Source: HGM13006 sp900757695 (GTDB lineage: Bacteria; Bacillota; Clostridia; Oscillospirales; Oscillospiraceae). From it: 64,000 nucleotides of DNA. This document shows, one piece after another, positions 49,498-57,208 of this stretch. A program made the translations under genes and the position numbers. The stretch spans positions 33,134 through 97,133 of the forward strand of contig CAUHNW010000012.1 of the NCBI GenBank assembly GCA_959607825.1. The letters run 5' to 3'. Within the stretch, counting starts at the first letter, position 1, and each line of letters starts with the position of its first letter. Under the pieces are notes generated by a model that was given only the letters and a program-made list of their open reading frames with translations, made no database searches and was not told where the DNA came from.

Positions 49498-50793
49498 TTA
49501 CTCAAGAAAGCCCTTGTAATTCCGCATCATCATCTGAGCCTCCAGAGCCTTAACGGTCTCAAGAGCAACGCCTACCACGATGATGACGGAGGTACCGCCA
49601 ATTGCGAGGCTGGCATAGCCGGAGATATTGGAGATGATAATCGGCAGAATTGCGACAACGCCCAGATACAGGGAGCCGAAGAGCACGATTTTGTGAATGA
49701 CCTTCTGAATGAACTCGGCAGTCGGACGCCCAGCACGGAAGCCGGGGATAAAGCCGCCGTTCTTCTTCAGGTTGTTAGCGATCTCAATGGGATTGTACTG
49801 GATCGCAGCATAGAAATAGCCAAAACCAATGATCAGCAGGAAATACACAATGGCATAAATCAGGCCGTTGGTATCCGTGATCTTGCGCATCACCGTGGTG
49901 AACGCCCAGTCGTTGCTGGAATCATTGAAGGCCAGAATCGTAGCAGGCAGAGAAGCGATGGACTGTGCGAAGATGATGGGCATAACGCCAGACATGTTCA
50001 CCTTGATGGGGAGGAACGTGCTCTGGCCGCCGTACATCTTACGGCCACGCATCTGCTTTGCATACTGAATGGGAATCCGGCGCTCGGAGTCGTTGACAAA
50101 TACGATCACGACCACCAGAGCCAGAGCCAGAACCAAGATCAGCAGAACACCGAAAATGCTCTCAGCGCCGCCTGCGATATTGGTGATCGCAGTGCTGACG
50201 GTGGAGGGAATTCTGGAGATAATGGAAGCAAACAGAATAATGGAAATACCGTTGCCGATACCAAATTCCGTGATCTGCTCGCCCAGCCACATGATGAATG
50301 CGGAACCGGCAGTAAAGGTAAGAACGATTACAAGGCCAGTCAGCACACCGGTCTGGGTCAGCAGGTGTGCATTCCGCAGCATGGAGTAGTAGGCAAAGCC
50401 CATGATGAGGCCCAGACCTACGGTCACATACCGGGTAATGCTTGCGATCTTCTTCCGGCCCTCTTCGCCGCCGTCCTTCTGGAGGCGCTCAAGTGCAGGG
50501 ATCGCAATGCACAGCAGCTGCATAATAATGGAGCTGTTGATATAGGGGTTAATGGACAGCGCAAACACCGTTGCACGGGAGAATGCGCTACCGGACATGG
50601 CATTGTACAGCCCCAGAACCGTGTTGCTGAGGTTCTGATCGAAGTATTCCTTCAGCAATGCCACATCAACATAGGGAACAGGCACTGCGTTACCCAGCCG
50701 ATAAATCATCAGGATAAACACAGTGAACAGGATCTTCTTGCGAAGCTCCGGAGCCTTCCAGGCGCCTTTCATGGTCTGAAGCATTTCAGCCAC
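49498..50793 (-). CDS. secY: Preprotein translocase subunit SecY
   Basis: SecY is the channel subunit of the general secretion system. The 431-residue membrane protein has about ten helices. Hallmarks are GNAVPVPYVD (about residues 33-42), NPYINSSIIMQLL (about 83-95), and the C-terminal cytoplasmic loops with NPIEIANNLKKNGGFIPG. Its start follows rplO directly, as in other spc operons. Confidence 0.98.
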   Translation of the reverse strand: MAEMLQTMKGAWKAPELRKKILFTVFILMIYRLGNAVPVPYVDVALLKEYFDQNLSNTVLGLYNAMSGSAFSRATVFALSINPYINSSIIMQLLCIAIPALERLQKDGGEEGRKKIASITRYVTVGLGLIMGFAYYSMLRNAHLLTQTGVLTGLVIVLTFTAGSAFIMWLGEQITEFGIGNGISIILFASIISRIPSTVSTAITNIAGGAESIFGVLLILVLALALVVVIVFVNDSERRIPIQYAKQMRGRKMYGGQSTFLPIKVNMSGVMPIIFAQSIASLPATILAFNDSSNDWAFTTVMRKITDTNGLIYAIVYFLLIIGFGYFYAAIQYNPIEIANNLKKNGGFIPGFRAGRPTAEFIQKVIHKIVLFGSLYLGVVAILPIIISNISGYASLAIGGTSVIIVVGVALETVKALEAQMMMRNYKGFLE

Positions 50794-51234
50794 TTAGACC
50801 ACCTCGGCCTTTCCACCTGCCTGTTCGATCTTTTCCTTAGCAGATTCGGAGAAAGCAGCTGCCTGAACAGTAAGCTTCTTCGTGAGGTTGCCAGCACCCA
50901 GGACCTTCAGGCCATAGGGGCAACCGGAAATCACGCCTGCGGCGATCAGTGCCTCAGCAGTGATAACAGCACCATCCTCAAAACGCTCCAACTGGGAAAC
51001 GTTCACGGAGGTCAGGGGCTTAGCAAAGATATTGTTGAAGCCGCGCTTGGGGACACGACGAGCCAGAGGCATCTGGCCGCCTTCAAAGCCTCTTCTGATC
51101 TTACCGCCGCTGCGGGCCTTCTGGCCCTTGTGACCGCGACCAGCGGTCTTGCCGTTGCCAGTACCATGGCCACGGCCCTTACGCTTGCCAGTCTGGACGG
51201 AGCCGGCAACCGGAGCAAGTTCATGTAATTTCAT
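50794..51234 (-). CDS. rplO: 50S ribosomal protein L15
   Basis: L15 is an early assembly protein of the 50S subunit. The 146-residue protein has the long glycine/basic N-terminal arm (RKGRGHGTGNGKTAGRGHKG, about residues 18-37) that penetrates the rRNA and a C-terminal fold with ITAEALIAAGVI. It lies between rpmD and secY. Confidence 0.98.
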   Translation of the reverse strand: MKLHELAPVAGSVQTGKRKGRGHGTGNGKTAGRGHKGQKARSGGKIRRGFEGGQMPLARRVPKRGFNNIFAKPLTSVNVSQLERFEDGAVITAEALIAAGVISGCPYGLKVLGAGNLTKKLTVQAAAFSESAKEKIEQAGGKAEVV

Positions 51235-51248
51235 CTACTTGCACCTCC

Positions 51249-51431
51249 TTACTGTTCCTCGGTGACCTTCAGCAGATAGCCGATCTGGGCGATCTTGCCG
51301 CGGGTCTGAGCATTGTCGGGCTGGATGGTCTTCTGACCAATCTTGCGCAGCCCAAGAGAATTGGCTGTTGCAATGTGCTTGTCAAGTCTACCGTTGAGGC
51401 TCTTGACCAGCTCGATTTTCAAATTTGCCAT
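51249..51431 (-). CDS. rpmD: 50S ribosomal protein L30
   Basis: This 60-residue protein has the L30 pattern KIELVKSLNGRLDKHIATAN and LGLRKIGQKTIQPDNAQTRG. It is a short bacterial L30 of normal size. It lies between rpsE and rplO with a Shine-Dalgarno sequence in the 13-nt gap. Confidence 0.97.
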   Translation of the reverse strand: MANLKIELVKSLNGRLDKHIATANSLGLRKIGQKTIQPDNAQTRGKIAQIGYLLKVTEEQ

Positions 51432-51444
51432 TGTTCAGCCCTCC

Positions 51445-51957
51445 TTAACCCAAGATTTCTTCGACGCTCTTGCCTCTGATGCGAGCAACCTCTTCAGGTC
51501 CACGCAGAGCCATCAGGCCAGCAAAGGTCGCCTTAACCACGTTCTGGGGATTCTTGGAGCGCATGCATTTCGCACGAATGTTGGTGATACCAGCTGCCTC
51601 CATAACGGAACGGACAGCACCGCCGGCGATCACGCCGGTACCGGTGGAAGCGGGCATCATCAGCACGGCGCCAGCGCCGTAGATTCCGGTGATCTCGTGG
51701 GGAATGGTAGTGCCGGACAGAGTGATCTGAACCATGTTCTTCTTAGCATCAGCGATGCCCTTCAGAATAGCCTCAGAAACCTCGGAAGCCTTACCTAGGC
51801 CATAACCGACCTTACCCTTACCGTCGCCCACTACAACCAGTGCGGCGAACTTATAGATACGGCCACCCTTAACGGTCTTGGAAACACGGTTCAGGGAGAC
51901 GACTTTCTCAATATACTCCTGTGCAGCTTCTTCTTTTGCACCTCTATTGTAAGCCAT
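51445..51957 (-). CDS. rpsE: 30S ribosomal protein S5
   Basis: S5 acts in decoding accuracy and mRNA unwinding. The 170-residue protein has the double-stranded-RNA-binding N-terminal domain (VSLNRVSKTVKGGRIYKFAA, about residues 19-38) and the C-terminal domain with VPASTGTGVIAGGAVR-like PASTGTGVIAGGAVRSVME. It lies between rplR and rpmD. Confidence 0.99.
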   Translation of the reverse strand: MAYNRGAKEEAAQEYIEKVVSLNRVSKTVKGGRIYKFAALVVVGDGKGKVGYGLGKASEVSEAILKGIADAKKNMVQITLSGTTIPHEITGIYGAGAVLMMPASTGTGVIAGGAVRSVMEAAGITNIRAKCMRSKNPQNVVKATFAGLMALRGPEEVARIRGKSVEEILG

Positions 51958-51975
51958 TTGTTTGTCCTCCTCCCC

Positions 51976-52335
51976 TTAAAAATCCAGGCCGCCTTCGCGG
52001 GCGCCTTCGGCCAGTTCCTGCACACGGCCATGATAGATATAGCCGCCGCGGTCAAAGACCACATTCTCGATGCCCTTGGCCTTTGCACGCTCAGCGATCA
52101 GGGCGCCGACCTTGCGGGCAGCTTCCTTATTGCCGGTGGGGCCTTCGATGGACTTATCCAGTGTAGAAGCGGAGACCAGAGTGACGCCGTTGACATCATC
52201 AATGATCTGCGCATAGATGTTCGCATTGCTGCGGAACACATTCAGGCGAGGTCTCTCGGGCGTGCCGGAGATCTTGCCGCGCACTCTCTTGTGGCGCTTG
52301 AGACGCTGCGCATTCGTATTCGGTCTTTTAATCAT
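51976..52335 (-). CDS. rplR: 50S ribosomal protein L18
   Basis: L18 binds 5S rRNA in the central protuberance. The 119-residue protein starts MIKRPNTNAQRLKRHKRVRG and has RPRLNVFRSNANIYAQIIDD (about residues 28-47) and the end ALAEGAREGGLDF-like ELAEGAREGGLDF. It lies between rplF and rpsE. Confidence 0.99.
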   Translation of the reverse strand: MIKRPNTNAQRLKRHKRVRGKISGTPERPRLNVFRSNANIYAQIIDDVNGVTLVSASTLDKSIEGPTGNKEAARKVGALIAERAKAKGIENVVFDRGGYIYHGRVQELAEGAREGGLDF

Positions 52336-52351
52336 TTAGGCACACCTCCTA

Positions 52352-52897
52352 TTACTTCTTACCGCCGGTCTTGCCTTCCTTACGGCGAACGACCTCATCG
52401 GCATATTTGATACCCTTGCCCTTGTAAGGCTCGGGGGGTCTTTTCCCTCTGACCTCAGCGGCAAACTGACCAACCTGCTGCTTGTCAATGCCGTTGATAA
52501 CGATCTTGTTGTTGGCGGGGACATCAATGGTAATGCCGTCAACCTCATCCACGAACACGTCGTGAGAGAAGCCCAGCTTCATTACCAGCTGCTTGCCCTT
52601 CTTTTCCACTCTGTAGCCAACGCCGTTGACTTCCAGCTCCTTCTTGTAGCCCTCGGTAACACCGATCACCATGTTATGAAGCAGGGTGCGGGTCAAGCCG
52701 TGCAGGCTGCGGTTGAGCTTTTCGTCGTTGGGGCGGGTCACATGAATGGTGCCATCCTCGCAGGTGATGGTCATTGCGGGATTCATGGTCTTGGTCAGGG
52801 TGCCCTTGGGGCCCTTTACCGTAACAACATTTCCATCGCCGATGCTGACTTCAACGCCTGCAGGTACTGTGATAGGCATTCTGCCGATACGAGACAT
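52352..52897 (-). CDS. rplF: 50S ribosomal protein L6
   Basis: L6 lies near the factor-binding site of the 50S. The 181-residue protein has the twin L6 domains, starting MSRIGRMPITVPAGV, with VGVTEGYKKELEVNGVGYR-type middle (GYKKELEVNGVGYR) and the C-terminal RGKRPPEPYKGKGIKYADE. It lies between rpsH and rplR. Confidence 0.99.
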   Translation of the reverse strand: MSRIGRMPITVPAGVEVSIGDGNVVTVKGPKGTLTKTMNPAMTITCEDGTIHVTRPNDEKLNRSLHGLTRTLLHNMVIGVTEGYKKELEVNGVGYRVEKKGKQLVMKLGFSHDVFVDEVDGITIDVPANNKIVINGIDKQQVGQFAAEVRGKRPPEPYKGKGIKYADEVVRRKEGKTGGKK

Positions 52898-52912
52898 ACA
52901 GATTTACCTCCT

Positions 52913-53308
52913 TTACCATACAAACGCAAGGACTTCGCCGCCGACATGGGCCTTGCGGGCCTCCTTGTCGGTCATGACGCCCTTGGACGTGGAAACAATT
53001 GCAATGCCGAGGCCGCGGAGAACCTTGGGCAGCTCGTCAGCGCCTACATACATACGCAGGCCGGGCTTGGACACACGGCGAAGACCGGTGATGACCTTCT
53101 CCTTGCCCAGATACTTCAGGGTGATCTTGATCACGCCCTGATTGCCGTCCTCGATGAACTGGTAGGACTTGATATAGCCCTCCTCAAAGAGGATCTTGGC
53201 GATGGCCAGCTTCAGCTTGGAAGCAGGCACATTCACGGACTCATGCTTGGCATTGTTGGCGTTTCTGATACGGGTGAGCATATCAGCGATAGGATCTGTG
53301 ATTTGCAT
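52913..53308 (-). CDS. rpsH: 30S ribosomal protein S8
   Basis: S8 is a primary 16S rRNA binder and, in E. coli, the autogenous repressor of the spc operon. The 131-residue protein starts MQITDPIADMLTRIRNANNA and ends with GIAIVSTSKGVMTDKEAR and VGGEVLAFVW. AGGAGG precedes the ATG. The gap to rpsZ upstream is 100 nt, far longer than its neighbours, and holds hairpins. Confidence 0.99.
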   Translation of the reverse strand: MQITDPIADMLTRIRNANNAKHESVNVPASKLKLAIAKILFEEGYIKSYQFIEDGNQGVIKITLKYLGKEKVITGLRRVSKPGLRMYVGADELPKVLRGLGIAIVSTSKGVMTDKEARKAHVGGEVLAFVW

Positions 53309-53331
53309 TTGTGAACCTCCTGTTATGAATT

Positions 53332-53399
53332 ACAGCCGTGAAGGCTGTGGTGACAGCCGGAGTATCATCCCGCCCGGAGTGAACGGGAAGACTTCCGGC
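53332..53399 (-). other. Structured gap between rpsZ and rpsH
   Basis: Hairpin A: ACAGCC/GGCTGT (53332-53337 with 53343-53348, loop GTGAA). Hairpin B: outer stem GCCGGA/TCCGGC (53356-53361 with 53394-53399) enclosing TCCCG/CGGGA (53368-53372 with 53384-53388). No T tract, so not a terminator. Confidence 0.55.
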
Positions 53400-53408
53400 G
53401 TCCGTATA

Positions 53409-53594
53409 TTACCAGCTTGCCTTCTTTACGCCAGGAATCTGGCCCTTGTAGGCGAGCTCTCTGAAGCAAATACGGCAAATGCCGTAGTTGCGCAGATACG
53501 CATGGGGTCTGCCGCAGATCTTGCAGCGGTTATAGTAGCGAGTAGAGAACTTGGGGTCCTTCTGCTGCTTCATTACCATAGACTTTCTAGCCAT
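53409..53594 (-). CDS. rpsZ: 30S ribosomal protein S14, type Z
   Basis: This 61-residue S14 is the short zinc-binding form: CKIC (about residues 24-27) and CRIC (about 40-43). It starts MARKSMVMKQQKDPKFSTRY and ends GQIPGVKKASW. It lies between rplE and rpsH, 16 nt after rplE. The long zinc-free paralog (RpsN) is not in the window. Confidence 0.98.
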   Translation of the reverse strand: MARKSMVMKQQKDPKFSTRYYNRCKICGRPHAYLRNYGICRICFRELAYKGQIPGVKKASW

Positions 53595-53609
53595 TATTCT
53601 TTCCTCCGA

Positions 53610-54149
53610 TTAGTTGTAGAAGGGAGCGCCCACCATGGTCAGCAGCTCTTTTGCCTCTTCATCCGTCTTAGCAGTGGTGCAAATAACAATGTCCATGCCG
53701 CGGATGGCGTCTACCTTATCATACTCGATCTCGGGGAAGATCAGCTGCTCCTTGATGCCGAAGCAGTAGTTGCCTCTGCCGTCGAAGGAGTTGGGGTTGA
53801 TACCACGGAAGTCACGGACACGGGGCAGAGCCACGTTGAACAGACGATCCAGGAACTCCCACATTCTGTCCTGACGGAGGGTGACCTTCACGCCGACGGT
53901 CTGGCCCTCACGAACCTTGAAGTTTGCAACAGACTTCTTAGCCTTGGTGGGGACAGCCTTCTGGCCGGTGATGGTGGTGATATCATTAATAATGGCCTCA
54001 ACGATCTTTGCGTTGTCCTTGGCCTCGGAAGAACCGACGTTGATGACAACCTTATCGATCTTGGGGATCTCCATGACGCTCTTGTACTGGAACTTAGTCA
54101 TCATAGCAGGAGCGATTTCAGCTTTATACTTATCCTTCAAAGTAGGCAT
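53610..54149 (-). CDS. rplE: 50S ribosomal protein L5
   Basis: L5 binds 5S rRNA and touches the P-site tRNA. The 179-residue protein has KVVINVGSSEAKDNAKIVEA (about residues 32-51), LRQDRMWEFLDRLFNVALPR and RDFRGINPNSFDGRGNYCFG. The frame opens at 54194 inside rplX, but AAAGGAG lies 9-10 nt before the ATG at 54149 and gives the usual start MPTLKDKY. It lies between rplX and rpsZ. Confidence 0.98.
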   Translation of the reverse strand: MPTLKDKYKAEIAPAMMTKFQYKSVMEIPKIDKVVINVGSSEAKDNAKIVEAIINDITTITGQKAVPTKAKKSVANFKVREGQTVGVKVTLRQDRMWEFLDRLFNVALPRVRDFRGINPNSFDGRGNYCFGIKEQLIFPEIEYDKVDAIRGMDIVICTTAKTDEEAKELLTMVGAPFYN

Positions 54150-54166
54150 TCTTATACGCTCCTTTC

Positions 54167-54484
54167 TTAGATCTGCTCGCCGCACTTCTTGCAAGTACGG
54201 ACGTTCTTGGTCTTACCATTCTCCTCCACGGAGGTGTGGCCGATGCGGGTGGCCTTGCCGCACTTGGGGCAAACCAGCATGACCTTGGAAGCTCTCATGG
54301 GAATGGCCTTACGGATAATGCCGCTCTCCTGATCCTGACGGGTAGCGCGAACGTGGCAGTCAGCCATGTTTACGCCCTCAACCAGAATCTTGCCAACGGT
54401 GGGCATGGTGGAGAGGACCTTGCCCTGCTTGCCCTTATCCTTACCGGACAGAACAACTACGGTATCATTCTTTTTGATCTTCAT
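54167..54484 (-). CDS. rplX: 50S ribosomal protein L24 with zinc-ribbon tail
   Basis: L24 starts 50S assembly. The 105-residue protein has the KOW motif at the start (VVLSGKDKGKQGKVL, about residues 10-24) and a C-terminal Cys4 site: CPKCGKATRIG (about 75-85) and CKKCG near the end, so it probably binds zinc. It lies between rplN and rplE. Confidence 0.98.
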   Translation of the reverse strand: MKIKKNDTVVVLSGKDKGKQGKVLSTMPTVGKILVEGVNMADCHVRATRQDQESGIIRKAIPMRASKVMLVCPKCGKATRIGHTSVEENGKTKNVRTCKKCGEQI

Positions 54485-54496
54485 CTAGGTACCCCC

Positions 54497-54865
54497 TTAA
54501 ATGACTTCCGGAGCCAGAGACAGGATCTTCATGTAATCCTTATCACGGAGCTCTCTTGCCACAGGCCCAAAGATACGGGTGCCTCTGGGGTTCTTGTCGT
54601 CCTTAATGAGGACGGCTGCGTTCTCGTCAAAGCGCACATAGGTACCGTCTGCACGACGAACACCGCGGCAGGTACGAACGATAACAGCCTTAACGACCTC
54701 GCCCTTCTTAACAGTGCCGCCGGGAGCAGCCTTGCGAACAGAAGCAACGATAACGTCGCCAATGTTGCCGTACTTGCGCTTGGAGCCGCCCAGAACACGG
54801 ATGCACTTAATTTCCTTGGCGCCGGTATTATCGGCAACCTTCAGGTAACTTTCCTGCTGAATCAT
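54497..54865 (-). CDS. rplN: 50S ribosomal protein L14
   Basis: L14 forms an intersubunit bridge. The 122-residue protein starts MIQQESYLKVADNTGAKEIK and has IRVLGGSKRKYGNIGDVIVA and the end RELRDKDYMKILSLAPEVI, full family length. It lies between rpsQ and rplX. Confidence 0.99.
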   Translation of the reverse strand: MIQQESYLKVADNTGAKEIKCIRVLGGSKRKYGNIGDVIVASVRKAAPGGTVKKGEVVKAVIVRTCRGVRRADGTYVRFDENAAVLIKDDKNPRGTRIFGPVARELRDKDYMKILSLAPEVI

Positions 54866-54878
54866 CGAACCGGCCTCC

Positions 54879-55139
54879 TTACTTCGCTTTTTCGATAATC
54901 TCTACCAGTCTCCAGCGCTTGTCCTTGGACAGGGGACGGGTCTCCATGACACGGACGGTATCACCGATGCCGCACTCATTGTTCTCGTCATGCGCCTTGA
55001 GCTTGTAGGTTCTCTTAATCGTCTTCTTGTAGAGGGCATGCTGTACGCTGTCCTCAATCGCAACCACGATTGTCTTATCCATCTTATTGGAGACGACGGT
55101 GCCAACCCTGGTTTTGCGGAAAGCTCTTGTATCTTCCAC
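54879..55139 (-). CDS. rpsQ: 30S ribosomal protein S17
   Basis: S17 binds 16S rRNA early in assembly. The 86-residue OB-fold protein has RVGTVVSNKMDKTIVVAIED (about residues 12-31), KKTIKRTYKLKAHDENN and GDTVRVMETRPLSKDKRW. It lies between rpmC and rplN. Confidence 0.99.
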   Translation of the reverse strand: MEDTRAFRKTRVGTVVSNKMDKTIVVAIEDSVQHALYKKTIKRTYKLKAHDENNECGIGDTVRVMETRPLSKDKRWRLVEIIEKAK

Positions 55140-55153
55140 TTGAGTTTACCTCC

Positions 55154-55357
55154 TTAGGCTTCGGTCCGAAGCTCCCTTTCGCGTAAAATAGTTTTGACTC
55201 GGGCAATGTCCTTCTTCACAGACTGGATCTTCAGAGGGTTGTCCAGCTGATTGGTTGCATGCTGCATCCGCAGGAAGAACAGGTCCTTCTTCAGAGAAGT
55301 CAGCTGTGCCTCGAGCTCTGCGGTGGTCTTGTCCCGTAATTCATTTGCCTTCATCAT
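55154..55357 (-). CDS. rpmC: 50S ribosomal protein L29
   Basis: L29 lies by the tunnel exit and helps dock targeting factors. The 67-residue two-helix protein has MKANELRDKTTAELEAQL and the end KSVKKDIARVKTILRERE-type sequence (VKKDIARVKTILRERE). The first ATG (55357) shares its A with the rplP stop; the next in-frame ATG (55354) may be the true start. It lies between rplP and rpsQ. Confidence 0.97.
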   Translation of the reverse strand: MMKANELRDKTTAELEAQLTSLKKDLFFLRMQHATNQLDNPLKIQSVKKDIARVKTILRERELRTEA

Positions 55358-55791
55358 TATTCACCACCATTTCCGGACTCGGTGTCTTCCTTAGCCACGA
55401 TCTTGCACTTAATAGGCAGCTTGTGGATAGCAAGACGAAGTGCTTCCTTAGCGACTTCCTCAGAAACGCCGCCGATCTCAAACATGACCTTGCCGGGTTT
55501 CACAACAGCAACCCAGAACTCAGGGCCGCCCTTACCGGAACCCATTCGAGTACCGATGGCCTTCTTGGAAACAGGCTTGTCAGGGAAAATCTTGATCCAA
55601 ACCTTACCGCCACGCTTGGTGGAACGGGTCATGGCCACACGAGCGGCCTCGATCTGGTTGCTGGTAATCCAGCCGGGCTCACAAGCGGCAATACCATACT
55701 CGCCGTAAGCCACAAAATTTCCGCGGGAAGCAGCGCCCTTCATGCGGCCTCTCTGCTGCTTGCGGTATTTAACTCTCTTAGGCAGAAGCAT
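55357..55791 (-). CDS. rplP: 50S ribosomal protein L16
   Basis: L16 organises the A-site region of the 50S. The 144-residue protein has MLLPKRVKYRKQQRGRMKG (start), TSNQIEAARVAMTRSTKRGG (about residues 43-62), GSGKGGPEFWVAVVKPGKVM and a short acidic tail (EDTESGNGGE). It overlaps rpsC and rpmC by single bases. Confidence 0.99.
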   Translation of the reverse strand: MLLPKRVKYRKQQRGRMKGAASRGNFVAYGEYGIAACEPGWITSNQIEAARVAMTRSTKRGGKVWIKIFPDKPVSKKAIGTRMGSGKGGPEFWVAVVKPGKVMFEIGGVSEEVAKEALRLAIHKLPIKCKIVAKEDTESGNGGE

Positions 55792-56552
55792 TAGCGGTTG
55801 CCTCCTTCCCTCCGGCTGTTATTTCTGTTGCCGTAGTTTCTGTTGCCGCGGCGATCGCCACGACGGTCATTGTTTCTGCGATCACGTCTGGGCTGCTCAA
55901 CCTTGGTCTCGCGGAGCGTGGAGTTGAGAACCTCGCCCTTGTAGATCCAAACCTTAACGCCGATCTTACCGTAAGTGGTGTTGGCCTCGGTGAAACCGTA
56001 GTCAATGTCAGCACGGATGGTCTGCAGGGGAATGGTGCCCTCGTGATAGGTCTCGCTGCGAGCGATTTCAGCGCCGCCAAGACGGCCGCCGCAGGTGACC
56101 TTGATGCCCTTAGCCCCCAGACGAGTGGCATTCTGCATAGCCTTCTTCATGGCTCTGCGGTAGCCGATACGCTTCTCCAGCTGAGCAGCAATGTTCTCTG
56201 CAACCAGCTGAGCGTTCATGTCGGGGCTGCGAACCTCAACAATGTTGACGTTCACGGGCTTCTTCAGCATAGCCTCCAGCTTGAGGCGCAGCTTCTCGAT
56301 CTCGCTGCCGCCCTTGCCGATCACAACACCGGGGCGGGAGCAGTGAATATTGATGCGAACCTTGTTCGCGTTATCTCTCTCAATCTCGATCTTGGCAATA
56401 CCGGCGGAGTACAGGGTGCTCTTCAGGTACTTGCGGATGTTGTAATCCTCAACTACCAGATCACCAACTTTGTCCTCGCGGGCATACCAGCGAGAGTCCC
56501 AATCCTTGATTACGCCAACGCGCAGTCCATGGGGATTAACTTTCTGTCCCAT
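55791..56552 (-). CDS. rpsC: 30S ribosomal protein S3 with extended basic tail
   Basis: S3 shapes the mRNA entry channel. The 253-residue protein has the KH-2 domain (about residues 38-107, with GVVIGKGGSEIEKLR) and the C-terminal S3 domain (KGIKVTCGGRLGGAEIARSE). It is longer than the usual Firmicute S3 of about 220 residues: the last 38 or so residues form a disordered Arg/Asn/Gly-rich tail (RRDRRNNDRRGDRRGNRNYG and onward). It lies between rplV and rplP. Confidence 0.98.
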   Translation of the reverse strand: MGQKVNPHGLRVGVIKDWDSRWYAREDKVGDLVVEDYNIRKYLKSTLYSAGIAKIEIERDNANKVRINIHCSRPGVVIGKGGSEIEKLRLKLEAMLKKPVNVNIVEVRSPDMNAQLVAENIAAQLEKRIGYRRAMKKAMQNATRLGAKGIKVTCGGRLGGAEIARSETYHEGTIPLQTIRADIDYGFTEANTTYGKIGVKVWIYKGEVLNSTLRETKVEQPRRDRRNNDRRGDRRGNRNYGNRNNSRREGGNR

Positions 56553-56567
56553 AAGTTACCTCCTGCC

Positions 56568-56903
56568 TTAATCCTTCTCGCCGACCACGACGGTGATGTG
56601 AGAAGTTCTCTTGTTGATTCTGTAGGATCTGCCCTGCGCACGAGGCATGGCCCGCTTCAGGATGGGGCCGGGATCGGCGGACACGGCAGAAACATAGAGC
56701 TTATCTACATCCATTCCGTGGTTGTTCTCTGCATTGGCCACCGCGCTGTTCAGGAGCTTCAGAAGAAGCTCAGAAGCAGCCTTGGGGGTCTGCATAAGAA
56801 TTGCGGCCGCAGTCTTAACGTCCTTGCCGCGGATCAGGTCGCAGACGATCTGGACCTTGCGGGGAGAAATGCGGGCGTAACTCAGATGTGCTTTCGCTTC
56901 CAT
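56568..56903 (-). CDS. rplV: 50S ribosomal protein L22
   Basis: L22 lines the exit tunnel; its hairpin is a macrolide-resistance site. The 111-residue protein has AHLSYARISPRKVQIVCDLI (about residues 5-24) and AMPRAQGRSYRINKRTSHIT in the loop region, with nothing unusual. It lies between rpsS and rpsC. Confidence 0.99.
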   Translation of the reverse strand: MEAKAHLSYARISPRKVQIVCDLIRGKDVKTAAAILMQTPKAASELLLKLLNSAVANAENNHGMDVDKLYVSAVSADPGPILKRAMPRAQGRSYRINKRTSHITVVVGEKD

Positions 56904-56917
56904 TTAATGCTTCCTCC

Positions 56918-57196
56918 TTACTTGGAATTGGTGGTCTTGCTGCCAGAATGACCTCTGAAGGTTCTGGTGGGAGCAAATTCGCCCAGCTTGTGACCAACCA
57001 TGTCCTCGGTGATATACACGGGAACGTGCTTGCGGCCGTCATGAACGGCGATCGTATGGCCGACGAAGGAGGGGAAAATGGTGGATGCTCTGGACCAGGT
57101 CTTGAGCACCTTTTTCTCATTGGCCTTGTTCAGTTCCTCAACGCGCTTGTACAGCTCAGGAGCTACGAAAGGGCCTTTTTTCACACTTCTGCTCAT
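56918..57196 (-). CDS. rpsS: 30S ribosomal protein S19
   Basis: S19 lies in the 30S head with S13. The 92-residue protein starts MSRSVKKGPFVAPELYKRVE and has VGHTIAVHDGRKHVPVYITE (about residues 50-69) and LGEFAPTRTFRGHSG. It lies between rplB and rplV. Confidence 0.99.
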   Translation of the reverse strand: MSRSVKKGPFVAPELYKRVEELNKANEKKVLKTWSRASTIFPSFVGHTIAVHDGRKHVPVYITEDMVGHKLGEFAPTRTFRGHSGSKTTNSK

Positions 57197-57208
57197 TGTA
57201 TTTCCTCC

